Shown in pieces: positions 1 to 11,239 of a stretch of DNA of 64,000 bases. The notes beneath the pieces were generated by a model, which ran no database searches, was not told the DNA's origin, and saw only the letters and a list, made by a program, of their open reading frames with translations. The position numbers were made by a program, and so were the translations under genes. The stretch is from Anaeramoeba flamelloides (Eukaryota > Metamonada > Anaeramoebidae). Within the stretch, counting starts at the first letter, position 1, and each line of letters starts with the position of its first letter. The stretch is taken from positions 8,928,001 to 8,992,000 of the forward strand of contig JANTQA010000033.1 of assembly GCA_027625915.1 (NCBI GenBank). The letters run 5' to 3'.

Positions 1-45
1 AAAGGACATCTAGAGTGTAATTTACATTTCTTCAATCAATAAAAA
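1..45 (+). mobile_element. 3' end of an APE-type LINE (family A), cut by the window edge
   Basis: The segment carries the family-A 3' terminal signature: a short self-complementary element (AGTGTAA ... TTACA) followed by CTTCAAT and an A-rich tail. The same signature closes LINE copies near 5.0, 10.1, 13.3, 18.8, 36.2, 54.98 and 55.2 kb. Only the tail is visible, so the element body would lie left of the window. Confidence 0.6.
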
Positions 46-119
46 TAAAAAAATCAAATATTTTCTTCAAAATTGAAAAAATCTAAATTCGTAAAGTAAC
101 CTTTAAAAAAAAACAAAAA

Positions 120-470
120 GGTTCATTTTGATCTACATTGAAGATGTAATGAAAATTCTAATAGAAATCAATACGATTTCTCGACAATCATTTTTCCTTT
201 ATCAATAGGCTTTAAAATAATATGTTTTGACTTGGTGTTTATAGATCTTTTTCTAAAAAAAAAATTGCAAAATAATTAGGTTTCAAAATGAAATTTAAAA
301 AAAAAAAAAAGTAAAAATGTGAAAAAATGATTTCATTTTTGAATTTTCCAAATTATATTTTTCTTCTAATATTCATCAACCTATTTAAACGTATGTAATT
401 GCTTGATTACAATTGGGCACCTTTTACTGGAAAATAGTTTATATCTAAATATTGCTTAGGAAACCAAATT
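120..470 (-). repeat. Diverged member of an unclassified AT-rich repeat family
   Basis: The stretch around 120-200 (GTTCATTTTGATC followed by short ATAGAAAT-type words) resembles 34560-34660 and, in reverse complement, 56640-56740 and 43440-43500. No coding potential is visible. Boundaries are approximate and the match is diverged. Confidence 0.35.
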
Positions 471-479
471 AACCTAATC

Positions 480-940
480 TTATTTGAAATAAAATTTGTA
501 ATTTGGAATGTTATTAAAAGATTCTTAAGATATATAATTTATCAATAATTATCTTCGAAAAAAAATTTTTAATTAAAAATTGTATAGGTAACTATGTAGA
601 AAAAAAATAGCTTGAAAAAAATTTTCAACCTTTGAGAAATTATTCTTGGTTATTTTTTTATTATTTTTTACAAATTATAGGAATTTTGACAAAAAAAAAA
701 AAACATTTTTTTTGAATAATTTGTCAAAACTTCAAAAACTTTCTATTTTGAAAGATTAAAACACAAAATTTTTTACTGGGAAAAAATACATGGTTCCTTT
801 CGACCACTAATATTAACTAATGTATTTAATAAATAATTCATTCCTTAGATAAGGTATTTAATTTCACAGAGAAAATTTGTTTTTCTATTGATTACCATTC
901 AATAGTTATTATATATTTTGGATTAAAAAATGATCTTTAA
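480..940 (+). repeat. Unclassified dispersed repeat (R2), copy 1
   Basis: Reads from ATTGTATAGGTAACTA through ACACAAAATTTTTTACTGGG to a CCATTCAATAG end. It matches 9570-9990 in the same orientation and 6545-7010 in reverse complement. There is no open frame of note. The family could be a non-autonomous element, but no terminal repeat was recognised. Confidence 0.6.
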
Positions 941-1432
941 ATATATATGTCCCTACGACCCAAAAAAACACTAAAAATGGAAAATTGATCAAATACCTTC
1001 CATTAAAAAAATTAAAAAAACAAAATGAAAAAATAAAAATAAATAAAGTTTCAATTAATTTTTTCTTGAAAACATTTTTTGCCAAAATCATTGAATCCAA
1101 TGTTGAAATTATGTATATTTTTATATACACTATCTTGTTTTAACTCATTTACAAAAACAAATTCTAAATTATGGAAATTTTATTTTAACAAAAGGGACTA
1201 ATTTGGTCTTCAAATATTTTTTTTTATTTTGAAATGGTAAAATTAAAAAAAAGTTAAACTAAAAAGATAAACTCTCTGGAAAAATATTCTAATTTAATAT
1301 ATGAACTTATTTCTTTAATTTCAAAATTTTCTCAACCCTAATTTTTCAAAAAAATATAAAAAAGTGCACAGTAATTTCAAAAAATATTTTTGATATTCAA
1401 AAGTTGAGAGTGTTTTTATTAAAAAAAAGAAA

Positions 1433-3885
1433 TTTTTTTTTTTTTTTTTTTTTTTATTTTTGAAGAGAGAAAATTGCTTTTCTCCTGTGTGCCCTAATTT
1501 CTAAACTTTTTTTTAGAAATTTTGTTAAAGAATCACAAATTTTATTATCACTTACTAATGATAATATATATGATGAATTCTTTTTATTAATAATATCTCT
1601 GATATTATTAATTTTTTTTTTTTTTCAGAAAATTCAGATATCCAGATTTTTTCGATTTATTTTATAGGCCGGACAGTCCCATAAAAAATGATCGAAATCT
1701 TCAATGATATCAATATTTAACTTTTCTTTACATAAATCACAATTTTTATTTTTATTTTTACTTGTTACATAAGAGTACCTATTTAAACAATTAGTAAAAT
1801 TTCGAAATTTTAGAATTGTTTTTTGAAGCTTTCCAGTTTAAATATTTTTGTTGTTTGAAATTGCAATTTTGTTGTTTTATAATTTTTAGATATTGTTGAA
1901 CTTTCCAACTAGGTGAATTTTCCAATTCGGTTAATCGAAAAACTTTTAATTCTAAATCTAATAATTTTAATCCCTTAGTGTGCCAATTAATATTTTCATT
2001 TTCCAATTTTCGAAAATTTAGTATTGTTTTTTAATTTTTTTTAAATTTAAGAAATCTAATTTTTCTATCAATTTATATTTTCTTCGGTATACTTTTAATC
2101 TAGCGAGATAAATTTTTGCTTCAGTTTTATAAATTAATCGAGGTGAATGGATATTAATTTGTAAGAAATTTGTGACTGATTTATTGTTAAATCTATCAAT
2201 TCTTTCAAAATCATTTTGTTTCAAGTCAAATATTTCAAGACCATAATAAAGTTGACTTAAAATGAGAGCTTTGAAAGAAGTTATTTTGACTCCATTGTTG
2301 AGTTTATTTTGTTGAAACAATCGATTAAGTGTTTCCAAGGACTTTTCTACTTTTTTGAAATTATATTCAAGATGTGTTTTTTTTCTAACCAAATCCCAAG
2401 ATAAAAAATATCTTTTAATTCTTTTTTTATATTTGGTTTTTTTATTATGTGGGTTCATCCCGAATCTTTTTATTATTTCAAAAATCCTTTCTAAATTAAT
2501 TTTTAGAGAGATTAATGGCCCTTTCATAATAAGAATCACATCATCTGCATACATTTGAACATGAACAGCTAAAGTTTTTAACTTTTCTAGTAGGAAATGA
2601 GATATAAATGCGAAGAGAATTGGTGATAAGGGATCTCCTTGATAAACTCCAATTCCTTCTTTTTTTGTAATATCTCAAGAGCCAATTTTTAATTGTTTCA
2701 TTTTTGATAAATTTTTTAATAGATTGATATATTAACGAGTGTTGTATAGAGTCAAAACATTTTTGTATGTCTATAGTAACTACAAAGTATTCTGTATTTT
2801 TATTTTTATTTTTTATTTTTTTAAATTTTCTTAATAAATTTAAAACAGCAATTCTTGTTCCAAAATATTTTTTAAATCCAAATTGTTTTTTTTGAAATCA
2901 ATTCCCATGAGTCTTGAATTCCAATGTATATTAATTTTAAAAAAAATCTTGGAAGAGATTGATTTATAGAGATAGGTCGATAATTTAATGGTTCGCCTTC
3001 ATCCCCCGATTTATAAATAATAAATTTCTTTTTTTAATAAAATTTATACTTTTTTCAGTTTCGTCTGTTATCCAATTTAAAAAAATATTTTGAACTGTTT
3101 TAATAAAATAATTATAATTTAATAAATATTGAATTGGTTGGTTTTTTATAAACTTATAATGATTTATTTTGTCAAATTCTTTAACTGATTTATTTTTTTG
3201 AAATTTGATTATTTCTTTAATTTTATCTTGATCAAAAATTTCCTTTATGTCAATTGGATTTAATGAATTTTTATTAATTTTAAATTTTTTAATATAATTA
3301 ATTATATTTGTATTAGGTTTTTTGACTAATTGATTTTATAAAATCGTTATACACTGTGAATATGGTTTCATTATTTAAAAACATTTTTGTAGAAGTTTCT
3401 CTTATTTTATTTAATGTTTTCCAAAAGTTTTTATTTTTATTATATTCTTCATTTATTTGATTAAGTAATTTTAAGTAATTTAATTCATTAATTTTTTTGA
3501 TTTTATGTAAAGTTTCATTTTTATCAAACAATTTATAAAGTAAATTATTAATTTTTAATTTATTTTGTTTGATATCAAATACTATTCTTTCTTTCTGTTT
3601 ATATTTTTTTTTTAAATAAAATAAAATTTTCTTCATTTAAATTAAAATTCTGTCGAGAAAAGAATTGGAGAAAGTCTTCTTGAAAGGTTGGAATATCTTT
3701 AATTTTATAGATATCATTGATTTCCCAATTTGAGTTTATTTCAAATTTATTCATAATTGTATTATGATCACTAATAAAATTTTTGATAAAAAAAAGAAAT
3801 TTTATCACAGTGTTTAATTGAATTAAGTTATAAGCTAGATTTCGAAAAATATTAATCAGAAAAAAATAGTGTTTAATTTTATTAA
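1433..3885 (-). mobile_element. 5'-truncated APE-type LINE (non-LTR retrotransposon)
   Basis: Read on the minus strand, it shows in order the end of an APE endonuclease (FISDHNTIM near 3760), reverse transcriptase blocks (NYRPISI near 2970, YQGDPLSPILF near 2630, MYADDVILI near 2550), a thumb/connection region, and a C-terminal zinc knuckle C-X2-C-X13-H-X4-C (CDLC ... HFLWDC, near 1670-1750). The element then runs into a 3' UTR with a GAGAAAAG...CTTTTCTC-type hairpin and a poly(A) tail near 1433-1455. The reading frame is broken in several places and the 5' part is missing, so this is a dead copy. Unlike other copies here it has no hairpin array between the SPSWK and YLKII residues, so it shows the empty site. 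Clade is uncertain. Confidence 0.88.
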
Positions 3886-4010
3886 GGACATATATATATA
3901 TAATTCGAAATAAAAAAATAATATTTTTTATCAATAATAAAGTTTGACATTTATTTAAAAAAATAATTTTTTTTAATTTTAAATTATTTGGCCAACAGTC
4001 CGAGTCAGAT
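3886..4010 (-). repeat. Inverted copy of the 5.4-kb repeat (R7), flanking the LINE
   Basis: Contains GGCCAACAGTCCGAGTCAG and AATAAAGTTTGACATTTATT. Its reverse complement occurs at about 5370-5520 and, more diverged, at 6390-6480. The repeat abuts the truncated 5' end of the minus-strand LINE and forms a large inverted pair around the plus-strand LINE piece at 4.1-5.0 kb. Confidence 0.65.
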
Positions 4011-4129
4011 TAATAATATGATTTTTCGAAGTATATAATTATAAAATTGCAATCTTAAATTATTTATATTCCTGAATTAACACACGTATTACCGAAATAT
4101 GCAATATAAATCAAAATATTCCAATTCTT

Positions 4130-5015
4130 ATTTAGAAAACAGAATTTAAATTCGAAAATTTGGTAATTTGAATTAATAAAAAGAAATTTAAATTCAAAAA
4201 TAAATTAAGAAATTTATCTCTACCTTATCTTAGAAAAATTAATAGAATTTAACCAAAGAATTAACAATAAAATTAATTGGAATTCAAAGAATTTAAAACT
4301 TCTTAAAAACGAAATTGATAATTATAATAATAATGAGTTGTTGAATTCTACCATTTTGAAGTGTCGTTATGTTTTTTTTTTAATTCAAGAAATAAAAAGA
4401 AAATTTGAGAAATTTTCTTTTTATTTCTTGAATTAAAAAAAAAACGCCGTTAGTTTTTCAGTATTGAAAAAAATTGAGTTAAATCTTGGATTTTATTCTA
4501 TTCTTTTGAATTTTGGAAAACCGCCGTTATCTTTTTTTTTAATTTGAGAAATTAAAAGAAAGCTAGGCACTATACGGTACTTGACGGACACTCCACGAGA
4601 ATATTTAAAAATAATTAAAAACCAAAAATATTTATTTATTAATCAAAAATATTTAAGTTATTCATCAAGCTCAACAATATTCTAAAATTCAGAACATTTA
4701 CTAACTGCTTAAATAGATATTACTATGTAATAAATAAAAACTCAAATAAATTTTTTCCTTTATGTTTAAAATATGAACATAAATAGATAATAGAAAATAT
4801 TGATCATTTTTTATGGGTATGTCCTTTCTTATGAAAAAAATAGATAGATATTTTTAAATAAATTAAAAGAATTAAATTTTAATGAAATAAATTTGTAAAA
4901 TATGACAGTTTGAAATTATTTTCATTAATTAATAATAGTGAAATCTATGATTTTACGCTTAATTCCTGAAAGGTAATTTAAGTCTAAGGGCACCGAGAGT
5001 GTAATTTACACTTCC
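4130..5015 (+). mobile_element. LINE family-A 3' fragment (plus strand) with hairpin array
   Basis: Plus-strand LINE C-terminal coding remnant: a region equivalent to the end of the reverse-transcriptase ORF up to 4365, then a hairpin array, then remnants of the zinc-knuckle part (IDHFLWVCP near 4790-4830). The 3' signature GAGTGTAATTTACACTTCC lies near 4990-5010. Stops interrupt all frames. Confidence 0.75.
4366..4605. repeat. Modular hairpin array 1 (inside LINE)
   Basis: At least two long hairpins occur in series. The first is a T/A-flanked AATTCAAGAAATAAAAAG stem and loop at about 4371-4443. The second is a TTTTTCAG...GAATTTTGGAAAA arm pair at about 4450-4530, bordered by CGCCGTTA on both sides. 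The array ends with AGGCACTATACGGTACTTGA, a degenerate decamer cap. It sits at the same LINE position as arrays at 13.8 and 62.2 kb. Confidence 0.75.
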
Positions 5016-5214
5016 TCAATGTAAAAAAAAAATAAAAAGATTTTTTTTTAAATATTTTAAAAATTCATATTTCCAACTTTTTAATATTTATATTTAAATT
5101 ATTTGAAAACTGCTCAAACCCAGATTAATATTTGATTAAGTTTTTATTTTTTTTTTTTCAATTTCTTATTTATGATTTTATAAAATATAGACATAAAAAA
5201 AAATCTTATTTAAT

Positions 5215-5525
5215 CAGAGACCATATATCAAAAATTCTTTTTCAATCGAAATTAATTCAGATCTTGGAAAATAATTTGTGATATATGGGCTCATATTCTA
5301 TGATATTGTTAATTTTATGTCTAGATTTTATAAAGTCAAAAATTAAAAAATAGTTAAAATTAAAAACATTCAATTATTAATCTGACTCAGACTGTTTGTC
5401 AAATAATTTAAAATTAAAAAAAAATTATTTGTTTCAATAAATGTCAAACTTTATTAGAGATTAAAAAATATTATTTTTTTTATTTCAAATTATATATCTA
5501 TATATATATATATATATATATCCCT
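5215..5525 (+). repeat. Unclassified repeat R7, copy 2
   Basis: GACCATATATCAAAA, then TTTTATGTCTAGATTTT, then TTAATCTGACTCAGACTG, ending in a TA dinucleotide tract. The same word order recurs at 6240-6480 as a direct copy and at 3886-4010 inverted. Confidence 0.65.
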
Positions 5526-6239
5526 TAGCACCCCGGATTTGCCTAAATTTCATCAAGTTTTTTAAATTAGATTTAAAATGATATTGATCTACTAATATAT
5601 TAATTTTCTTATTTGTCTTTAATACAGATTTTAATTATAATAAAAAGTCAAAATAGTTCAAAGATAAAGTAGTTAAGTTATTGATTTTTTTTTTGGAAAT
5701 TGAAAAAAAAAATAATAATTATTCATTTTTACATTTTTTTATAGATTTTTATTTTTATTTTATTTTTTTAAATCAGAAATTTTATTACATTAATAGTAAT
5801 TCAAAACTCAACACATTAATTTATTAATAATAACCACCAAACAATTTTGCTAATTTTATGATATAAAAAATAAATAAAAAAATAAATTACTTTGAAATTT
5901 ACTTTTTTTTTTAGAAAAAATTTCAATAAATATCCAATTAAGAGAAAAATGAAATTTATTTCTTTAGACCAAAATTAAAAGTTTAATACGAATAAATATC
6001 TAAAACTTTTATTTAAGCAATAGATAATAATTGAAAATCAAAAAAAAAAAAAAAATTGTAAAATAATTTCAATTTATTAAATTGGTATAAAACAAATATA
6101 AATTATTTTTTAATCGATAAAATATTTAAACCTAAATTTAAAATAAAATAAAAAATAACTCTTAAATATTATTCCAATATAATAAAATAATCTCCAAAAC
6201 CAAATTTTTTTTATTGCATTTTATTATTGGTAAAAATTT
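5526..6239. other. AT-rich spacer, nothing recognised
   Basis: Almost pure A/T sequence with homopolymer runs. No open frame, splice pattern, repeat match or RNA gene could be supported. Confidence 0.5.
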
Positions 6240-6480
6240 GAATAATATATTTGCGATATTTGGATTTTTCCTTTAAAAATTAATCCAGATCTTGTTAAAT
6301 AAGTTCTGATATATGGTCTCTAATTCAACAATATTGTTTATTTTATGTCTAGATTTTAAAAAGTCAAAAATTAAAAAATTGTAAAAAATAAAAAAAAAAA
6401 AATCAATTATTAATCAGACTCGAACTATTGGCCAAATCATTTAAAATTGAAAAAAAGTCTTGTTGAAAAAATTGTAAAAT
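6240..6480 (+). repeat. Unclassified repeat R7, copy 3
   Basis: Same ordered words as 5215-5470: CAGATCTTGTTAAATAAG, TTTTATGTCTAGATTTT and TTAATCAGACTCGAACTATT. Direct orientation relative to copy 2, about 1 kb apart. Confidence 0.6.
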
Positions 6481-6544
6481 TTTGCAATGAAAAAAAATTT
6501 TATTTTTTTTTCTAATTTAATTTATATTTTTTTTTATTTTTAAA

Positions 6545-7010
6545 TTATTTAGAATCTAATATAGATATTGATATTGAATAGTAATCAGTAGATAAACAAA
6601 TTTTCTATGTGATGTTATAATAACTTTTATAATGAATAAATTATTTAATCAAGCATTTAAGGCAATTTTGGTGGTCGAAAGGAATCATGTATTTTTTCCC
6701 AGTAAAGAATGTTGTGTTTTAATCATTAAAACTAAGAGTTTTTGAAGTTTTGACAAATTATTCAAAAAAAAATTTATATTTTTTTTGACAAAATTTAGAA
6801 AAATAATTTGTAAAAAATAATAAAAAAATAACAAAGAAAAATTCCCAATGTTGAAAATTTTTTCAAAGTTATTTTGTTATTTGTAGTTACCTATACAATT
6901 TTTAATTATAAATTTTTTTTTCTAAGATGGTTTTTATTAAATTATATATCTTAAGAAACTTGGAATAACAATTCAAATTAAAATTTTTATTTCAAAGACA
7001 ATTGAGTTAA
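6545..7010 (-). repeat. Unclassified dispersed repeat R2, copy 2
   Basis: Reverse complement of the family seen at 480-940 and 9570-9990: GAAAGGAATCATGTATTTTT, CCCAGTAAAGAATG and GTAGTTACCTATACAATT in the expected inverse order. No coding content. Confidence 0.6.
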
Positions 7011-7319
7011 TTTGGGCTCTAAGGGATATACCGATATACTGTGAGTGTGTATGCGTACATGTCAATTTATTTATTTATTTTTTTTTTAGATTTCTAGATT
7101 ATTACTTGTTTTTAAGAAGGGAGTCGTAAAGTCTTTAATTTATGAAAGAAAAATGTTGGATTTTTTTTATTATGAAACTTTTTTCTTTTTCTTTTTTGTC
7201 TTTGACATATTGAAATTTTGCTACATTTCAATACATTAATCATTTTTTGCTAATGCCCATCCTCTAAAAAAAAAATTGATTAATTTGGATTAAAGAATTA
7301 ATGCAAATAAACAAAAATA

Positions 7320-7456
7320 AATAAAATCTAAAGAATAATATCTTTGATATTATTCAAAATAAAGAATAAGTATTTATCATGTCATTAGTTGATGATAAAA
7401 GAAAATTATAATTTTTTATTAAAATTTTCAAAACAAAAAATTTAGAAATTAGCGAA
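7320..7456 (+). mobile_element. LINE 3' UTR fragment interrupted by a hairpin array
   Basis: AATATCTTTGATATTATT and the downstream AAAATTTAGAAATT resemble the 3' UTR of the LINE copies ending at 1433 and 62950. The match stops where the decamer-capped hairpin array starts at 7457. Confidence 0.45.
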
Positions 7457-8030
7457 GGTTCCGTCGAGTGCCGTAGAGTGCCTAGGTTTTCCAGAATTCA
7501 AAAGAATAGAGAAAAATCAAAGATTTTGCTAGATTCTTTTAAATTATGGAAAACCTAACGCACTTTTTTTTTAATATTGAATTAATTTAATTCGAGAAAA
7601 TCTATTGATTTTTAAAATAAACAAAAAACTCAAGAAAAATTTAGGATAGGTTTTTTTTAAATTTCAGAAATTAAAATAAAATTTGTGAAATTTTCATCTT
7701 ATTTCTTAAATTAAAAAAAAAACTAACGGAAGTTTCCCAGTATTCAAAAGAATAGAGAAAAATCATAGATTTAACTCAATTCTTTTAAATTCTGTAAAAT
7801 ATAACGGTGTTTTTCTTGAGGTTTTCATTTTGATTATGATATAATCTATTGATTTTCGTTAGGTTTTTTTTAATTTTTGAAATAAATAGAAAATCAATAG
7901 ATTTTCTGTTTATTTCAAAAAGTAGAAAAAAAATAGAACACTTACCAAATAAACGGAAAATTCAAGAAAACCTAATGGTAATAAAAGAAAATCAATTTTC
8001 TTCCGTTTAAAATAAAAATAAATGTATAAA
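7457..8030. repeat. Modular hairpin array 2 (longest)
   Basis: Starts with a decamer cap, CCGTCGAGTGCCGTAGAGTG, followed by a series of hairpins. These are a GGTTTTCCAGAATTC...AAATTATGGAAAACC type, a TTTAAATTTCAGAAATTAAA type with its A-rich reverse arm, a second TTCCAGTATTC type, and two types built on GAAATAAATAGAAAATC. Units are separated by AACGG or TAACGC words. An apparent open frame between splice-like signals at 7954-8066 is inside this array and is not treated as an exon. Confidence 0.65.
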
Positions 8031-8187
8031 TCTTTTAAAAAATGAAAAGGCTGAAAAATAATTATATATATATATATACTCTTTTTTAACATTACTTGGT
8101 ATAAAAAAATAAAAAAAATATGCATACCTCCTATTATTTTAAATAAATAATATCATTATTATATAAATATAATTATATCAAAAATTA

Positions 8188-8226
<39 letters not shown>

Positions 8227-8324
8227 AATTAGAGTGTATAAGAATTAATAGAAAGGGGAAAATATCGAAAATATAAATTTTTTTCTCATTTCCCATAAAG
8301 TTTTAAGTTTCAAAAAATTCTTAC

Positions 8325-8911
8325 AGTGTCTGTTAGTGTTATATCGCAATTATGTTCAGATATCCATTGTATTGCATCGATATTTTGGCTATACTTTATA
8401 ATTAGATGTAATGGTGTATCTCCTCTGTTTGTATTGAAACACTATATTTTAGTTCAATTAATATATTTTTTTTTTAAAAAAAAAGTACATATATAACAAT
8501 ATTAATAAATTGATTTTCATATATGGTTATTAATTAATTTTTGAAGGTATCTTGTGTATAAAAATAAAATTGAATCTTACAGTTCTCTGTTCTAAATTTG
8601 CATTATAATTATAAAATATTTCAAGATGATCTATTTGGATTTCTCTTTTCATACAAAAATAATGGAAAGGGGAATATCCTTGTTTCTAAATATTAAAGAA
8701 TATACATGAAAAAAAATTAATAATTAAATATTTTATAATTTTGTTTGATCCGTGCTTTTTTTTATATGAATAAAAAAAAAAAATAAAATAAAAAAAATGA
8801 TCTTACATCAGTTAGATTTGGATTGCATCCTTTTTTTAGCATTGTTACTAATTGTTTAAAGTTACTTTTGTGATTTTTCATCAAATTATGTAATATTGTA
8901 CGCTTTTGTTT
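8325..8911 (-). CDS. Ankyrin-repeat gene: three exons, one repeat each
   Basis: Three minus-strand exons with GT-AG borders: 8911-8807 (35 codons, KRTILHNLMKNHKS ... KKGCNPNLTD), 8685-8581 (35 codons, KQGYSPFHYFCMK ... NYNANLEQRT) and 8441-8325 (39 codons, NRGDTPLHLIIKYS ... EHNCDITLTDT). Each matches the ankyrin pattern (G-[DY]-[TS]-P-[LF]-H, then a second helix and a G/N-x-[ND]-x-N-type loop). All introns are phase 0, so exon equals repeat. Ankyrin repeats mediate protein binding; the target is unknown. Probably continues from the exons at 12.7-13.1 kb and perhaps 18.5 kb. No terminal exon was recognised downstream. Confidence 0.75.
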
Positions 8912-8974
8912 CTTTTATTAAATATAGATAAATATAAATAAAGACAGTTTTGGTTAAATTTATAAAAGAGGGTA

Positions 8975-9520
8975 TATACATAAACTCCAATTCAAAATTC
9001 TTAACATACCAAAATTCAACTTTTGAGATACATAATCTTATTTAATCAATTCTCGAAGAAATACCAAATTAAAACTATTTACTGGTTGAAATGTTAACAA
9101 TTATTTATAAATTACAATAATCCACAAAACAAAAAATAAACAATTATCATTAGTAATAAATTATTGGTGTGTTGAAAATTTTGGTTAGGGCAAAACAAAA
9201 AAAAAATTATTGGTAAATTTGTGTAAATTCTATTTAGGGATTATTGAACGATCAAAAGTTTAGATACCATCAACTAATTTTATTTGAGTTCTTCTATTTT
9301 GAACAACTCAACTTTAACCTAATATCAACGGGTAGAAAAATATTGATCGAACGAAACAGGTTTGGAAATTCTAAAAATTCACTGAAAAAAAAAAACTAAA
9401 AGACGAAAAAATGATTAAAATTTTTAAGAAAAATTAAAATTATTTCCAATTTGATCGAAATTGTATTATTGTGATTCTTTGAACTGTTTTAATTGTGTGG
9501 AAAATTTTAGAATTTTAGTA
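8975..9520 (+). repeat. Unclassified dispersed repeat R1, copy 1
   Basis: Begins near AAACTCCAATTCAAAATTCT, contains CAATTCTCGAAGAAATACC, and ends near GTGTGGAAAATTTTAG. Matches 26985-27515 in direct orientation and 25455-25950 and 36970-37505 in inverse orientation. About 0.5 kb long, without coding frames. The ends are not TG...CA, so a solo LTR is not supported. Confidence 0.7.
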
Positions 9521-9569
9521 TATATATATATATATAGATTTCTATGAATCAAAAATAATCTTATTGTCT

Positions 9570-9990
9570 TTGGAACAAAATTTTGAAATTGAATGGTTAT
9601 CAAAAGATTTTAAGATATAAAATTAATAAATAATTATCTTAGAAAGAAAAATTTATAATTAAAAATTGTATAGGTTACTAAAAAAAAAAAATGATCTTGA
9701 AAAAATTTTTTAATTTTTTGTTATTTCATTATTTTTCAAATTATCCAAATTTTTTCCAAAAAAATTAATTTGTTTTTTTGAAAAGTTTGTCTAAACATCA
9801 AAAACCTCAAGTTTTAATGATTAAAACACATCATTCTTTACTGGAAATTTTTTGGAGGTTCTTAGCACACCCGACATGACCCAAAATACTTTAATAATTA
9901 AAATATTTTTTAGAAAAGATATTTTGATATCACATAGAAAATTTGTTTTATCTGTTGAATACCATTCAATAGGGATATATATTTTGGATT
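9570..9990 (+). repeat. Unclassified dispersed repeat R2, copy 3
   Basis: AAATTGTATAGGTTACTA, then AAAACACATCATTCTTTACTG, then ACCATTCAATAGGG: the same order as at 480-940. Directly follows an R1 copy and a TA microsatellite. Confidence 0.6.
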
Positions 9991-10059
9991 TTAATTGATG
10001 TTAAAATAAGAAATTAAAATATATAATTTGAAAAAAATAAACATTTTTATTATTATTAT

Positions 10060-10496
10060 TATTGATGAAGAAGTGTAAATTACACTTTAAATACCCTTAG
10101 ACTTAATTTGCCTTTCAGAAATTAAGAGTAAAATCATAGTTTTCACGATTATTAATTAATGAAAATAATTTCAAACTATCACAGTTTAAAATCAATTCAT
10201 TAAGATTTATTTCTATTAATTTGTTTTGAAATATTAATCTATCTTTTTCATAGGAAGGAAATACCCATAATAAGTGATTAATATTTTCTATAATGTATCT
10301 TTTGATCATATTTTGAACATAAAGGGCAAAATTTATTTTATTTTTTTTTATTACGTAGTAATATCTATTTAAGCAGTTAGTGAATGTTCTGAATTTTAAA
10401 AATATTGATTTTAATTGATAACTTAAATATTTTTGTATTTTAAATAAATAATTTTGATTTTTTAATTATTGTAGAATATTGTTGTCAGGTATCTCT
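10060..10496 (-). mobile_element. LINE family-A 3' fragment (minus strand)
   Basis: Minus-strand reading gives INHLLWVFPSYEKDRLIFQN and a downstream stretch ending DFTLNF, equivalent to the post-zinc-knuckle region of other copies. This is followed by AGTGTAATTTACACTTCTTC and a TAA-repeat tail at about 10040-10062. At its 5' side (10497) it joins a hairpin array at the same LINE position as in the 13.8- and 62.2-kb copies. Confidence 0.75.
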
Positions 10497-10735
10497 AGTA
10501 CCGTAGAGTACCGTCAAGTGCCGTAGAGTGTCGTATAGTACCGTCAAGTACCGATGTTTTCTTCAGGTTTTCTGTTTGTCTGTTAAGTGTTCTATGTTTT
10601 TTTTACTTTTTGAAATAAACAGAAAATTTTAATAATTTTTCGGTTTATTTCGAAAAGTAAAAAAAAACAAACGAAAATCTATTGGTTTTATAAATAAACA
10701 GAAAACTCAAGAAAAGCTAACAGTAAAGAAGAGGA
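10497..10735. repeat. Modular hairpin array 3
   Basis: Begins with about six degenerate decamers (TACCGTAGAGTACCGTCAAG and variants). Hairpins follow, built on GAAATAAACAGAAAATTTT and its inverse, and on CAGGTTTTCTG/CAGAAAACTCAAG arms. Left flank is a minus-strand LINE-A body; right flank is a plus-strand LINE-B tail. Confidence 0.65.
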
Positions 10736-10772
10736 ATTAAAAACCCCATCCGGTAAATGATAAAAAAAAAAA
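10736..10772 (+). mobile_element. LINE family-B 3' tail
   Basis: AGAGGAATTAAAAACCCC corresponds to the family-B terminal hairpin seen at 62915-62935 and 45371-45395. Its attachment to a LINE-A-anchored array makes this a chimeric junction. Confidence 0.5.
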
Positions 10773-10924
10773 CAAAATAAAAAAATGTATATGCTTTTTT
10801 TTTTATTTAAGAAAGTAGGTACATTTTACTACTTTTGAAATTTTTAATTGAGAACAACTTTTACTGAAAAAAGATTTTTTGAGTATCTGTTGTTATTTAT
10901 TCGAAAGTGAGGAAATATGCATAT

Positions 10925-11085
10925 TATTTTCACGAGTAGATCCAAAATTGGAGATATTTTTTCTTTTTGTATTGAGAGAAAGAGGAATCTTTATGAAAGA
11001 TTTAGCTCGGGTATAAAAATTAAGATTTCTTGAGAGAAAGAAAAAATATCTCGAATTTTGGATCTTAATTGGTGATAAAATAATG
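10925..11085. repeat. Imperfect palindrome, possible MITE remnant
   Basis: GATCCAAAATTGGAGATATT near 10938 is mirrored by AATATCTCGAATTTTGGATC near 11050, with the inverse similarity extending outward into ATTATTTTCACGAG and TGATAAAATAATG. No target duplication was recognised. Confidence 0.5.
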
Positions 11086-11239
11086 TGCGGGTTGGAGGAG
11101 TAAGAGAGTGGTGAATAAAATAAGATATTTTATTGAATTCAGCCAAAAAATGTGAAAACACGAGAAGTAACCAAGAAACCAATTCTTTTCACACAAAACA
11201 AGGAAAATAATTTTCATTTTTTTTCTATCTTACACTTTT

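Noticed and set aside
7954-8066. Minus-strand frame between TTTTTCAG and GTAAGTG
   Set aside because: It lies within a hairpin array and reads the hairpin arms; similar arms occur in other arrays with different frames.
8975-9520. R1 as a solo LTR
   Set aside because: No TG...CA ends, no target duplication seen and no internal retroviral-type sequence anywhere in the window.
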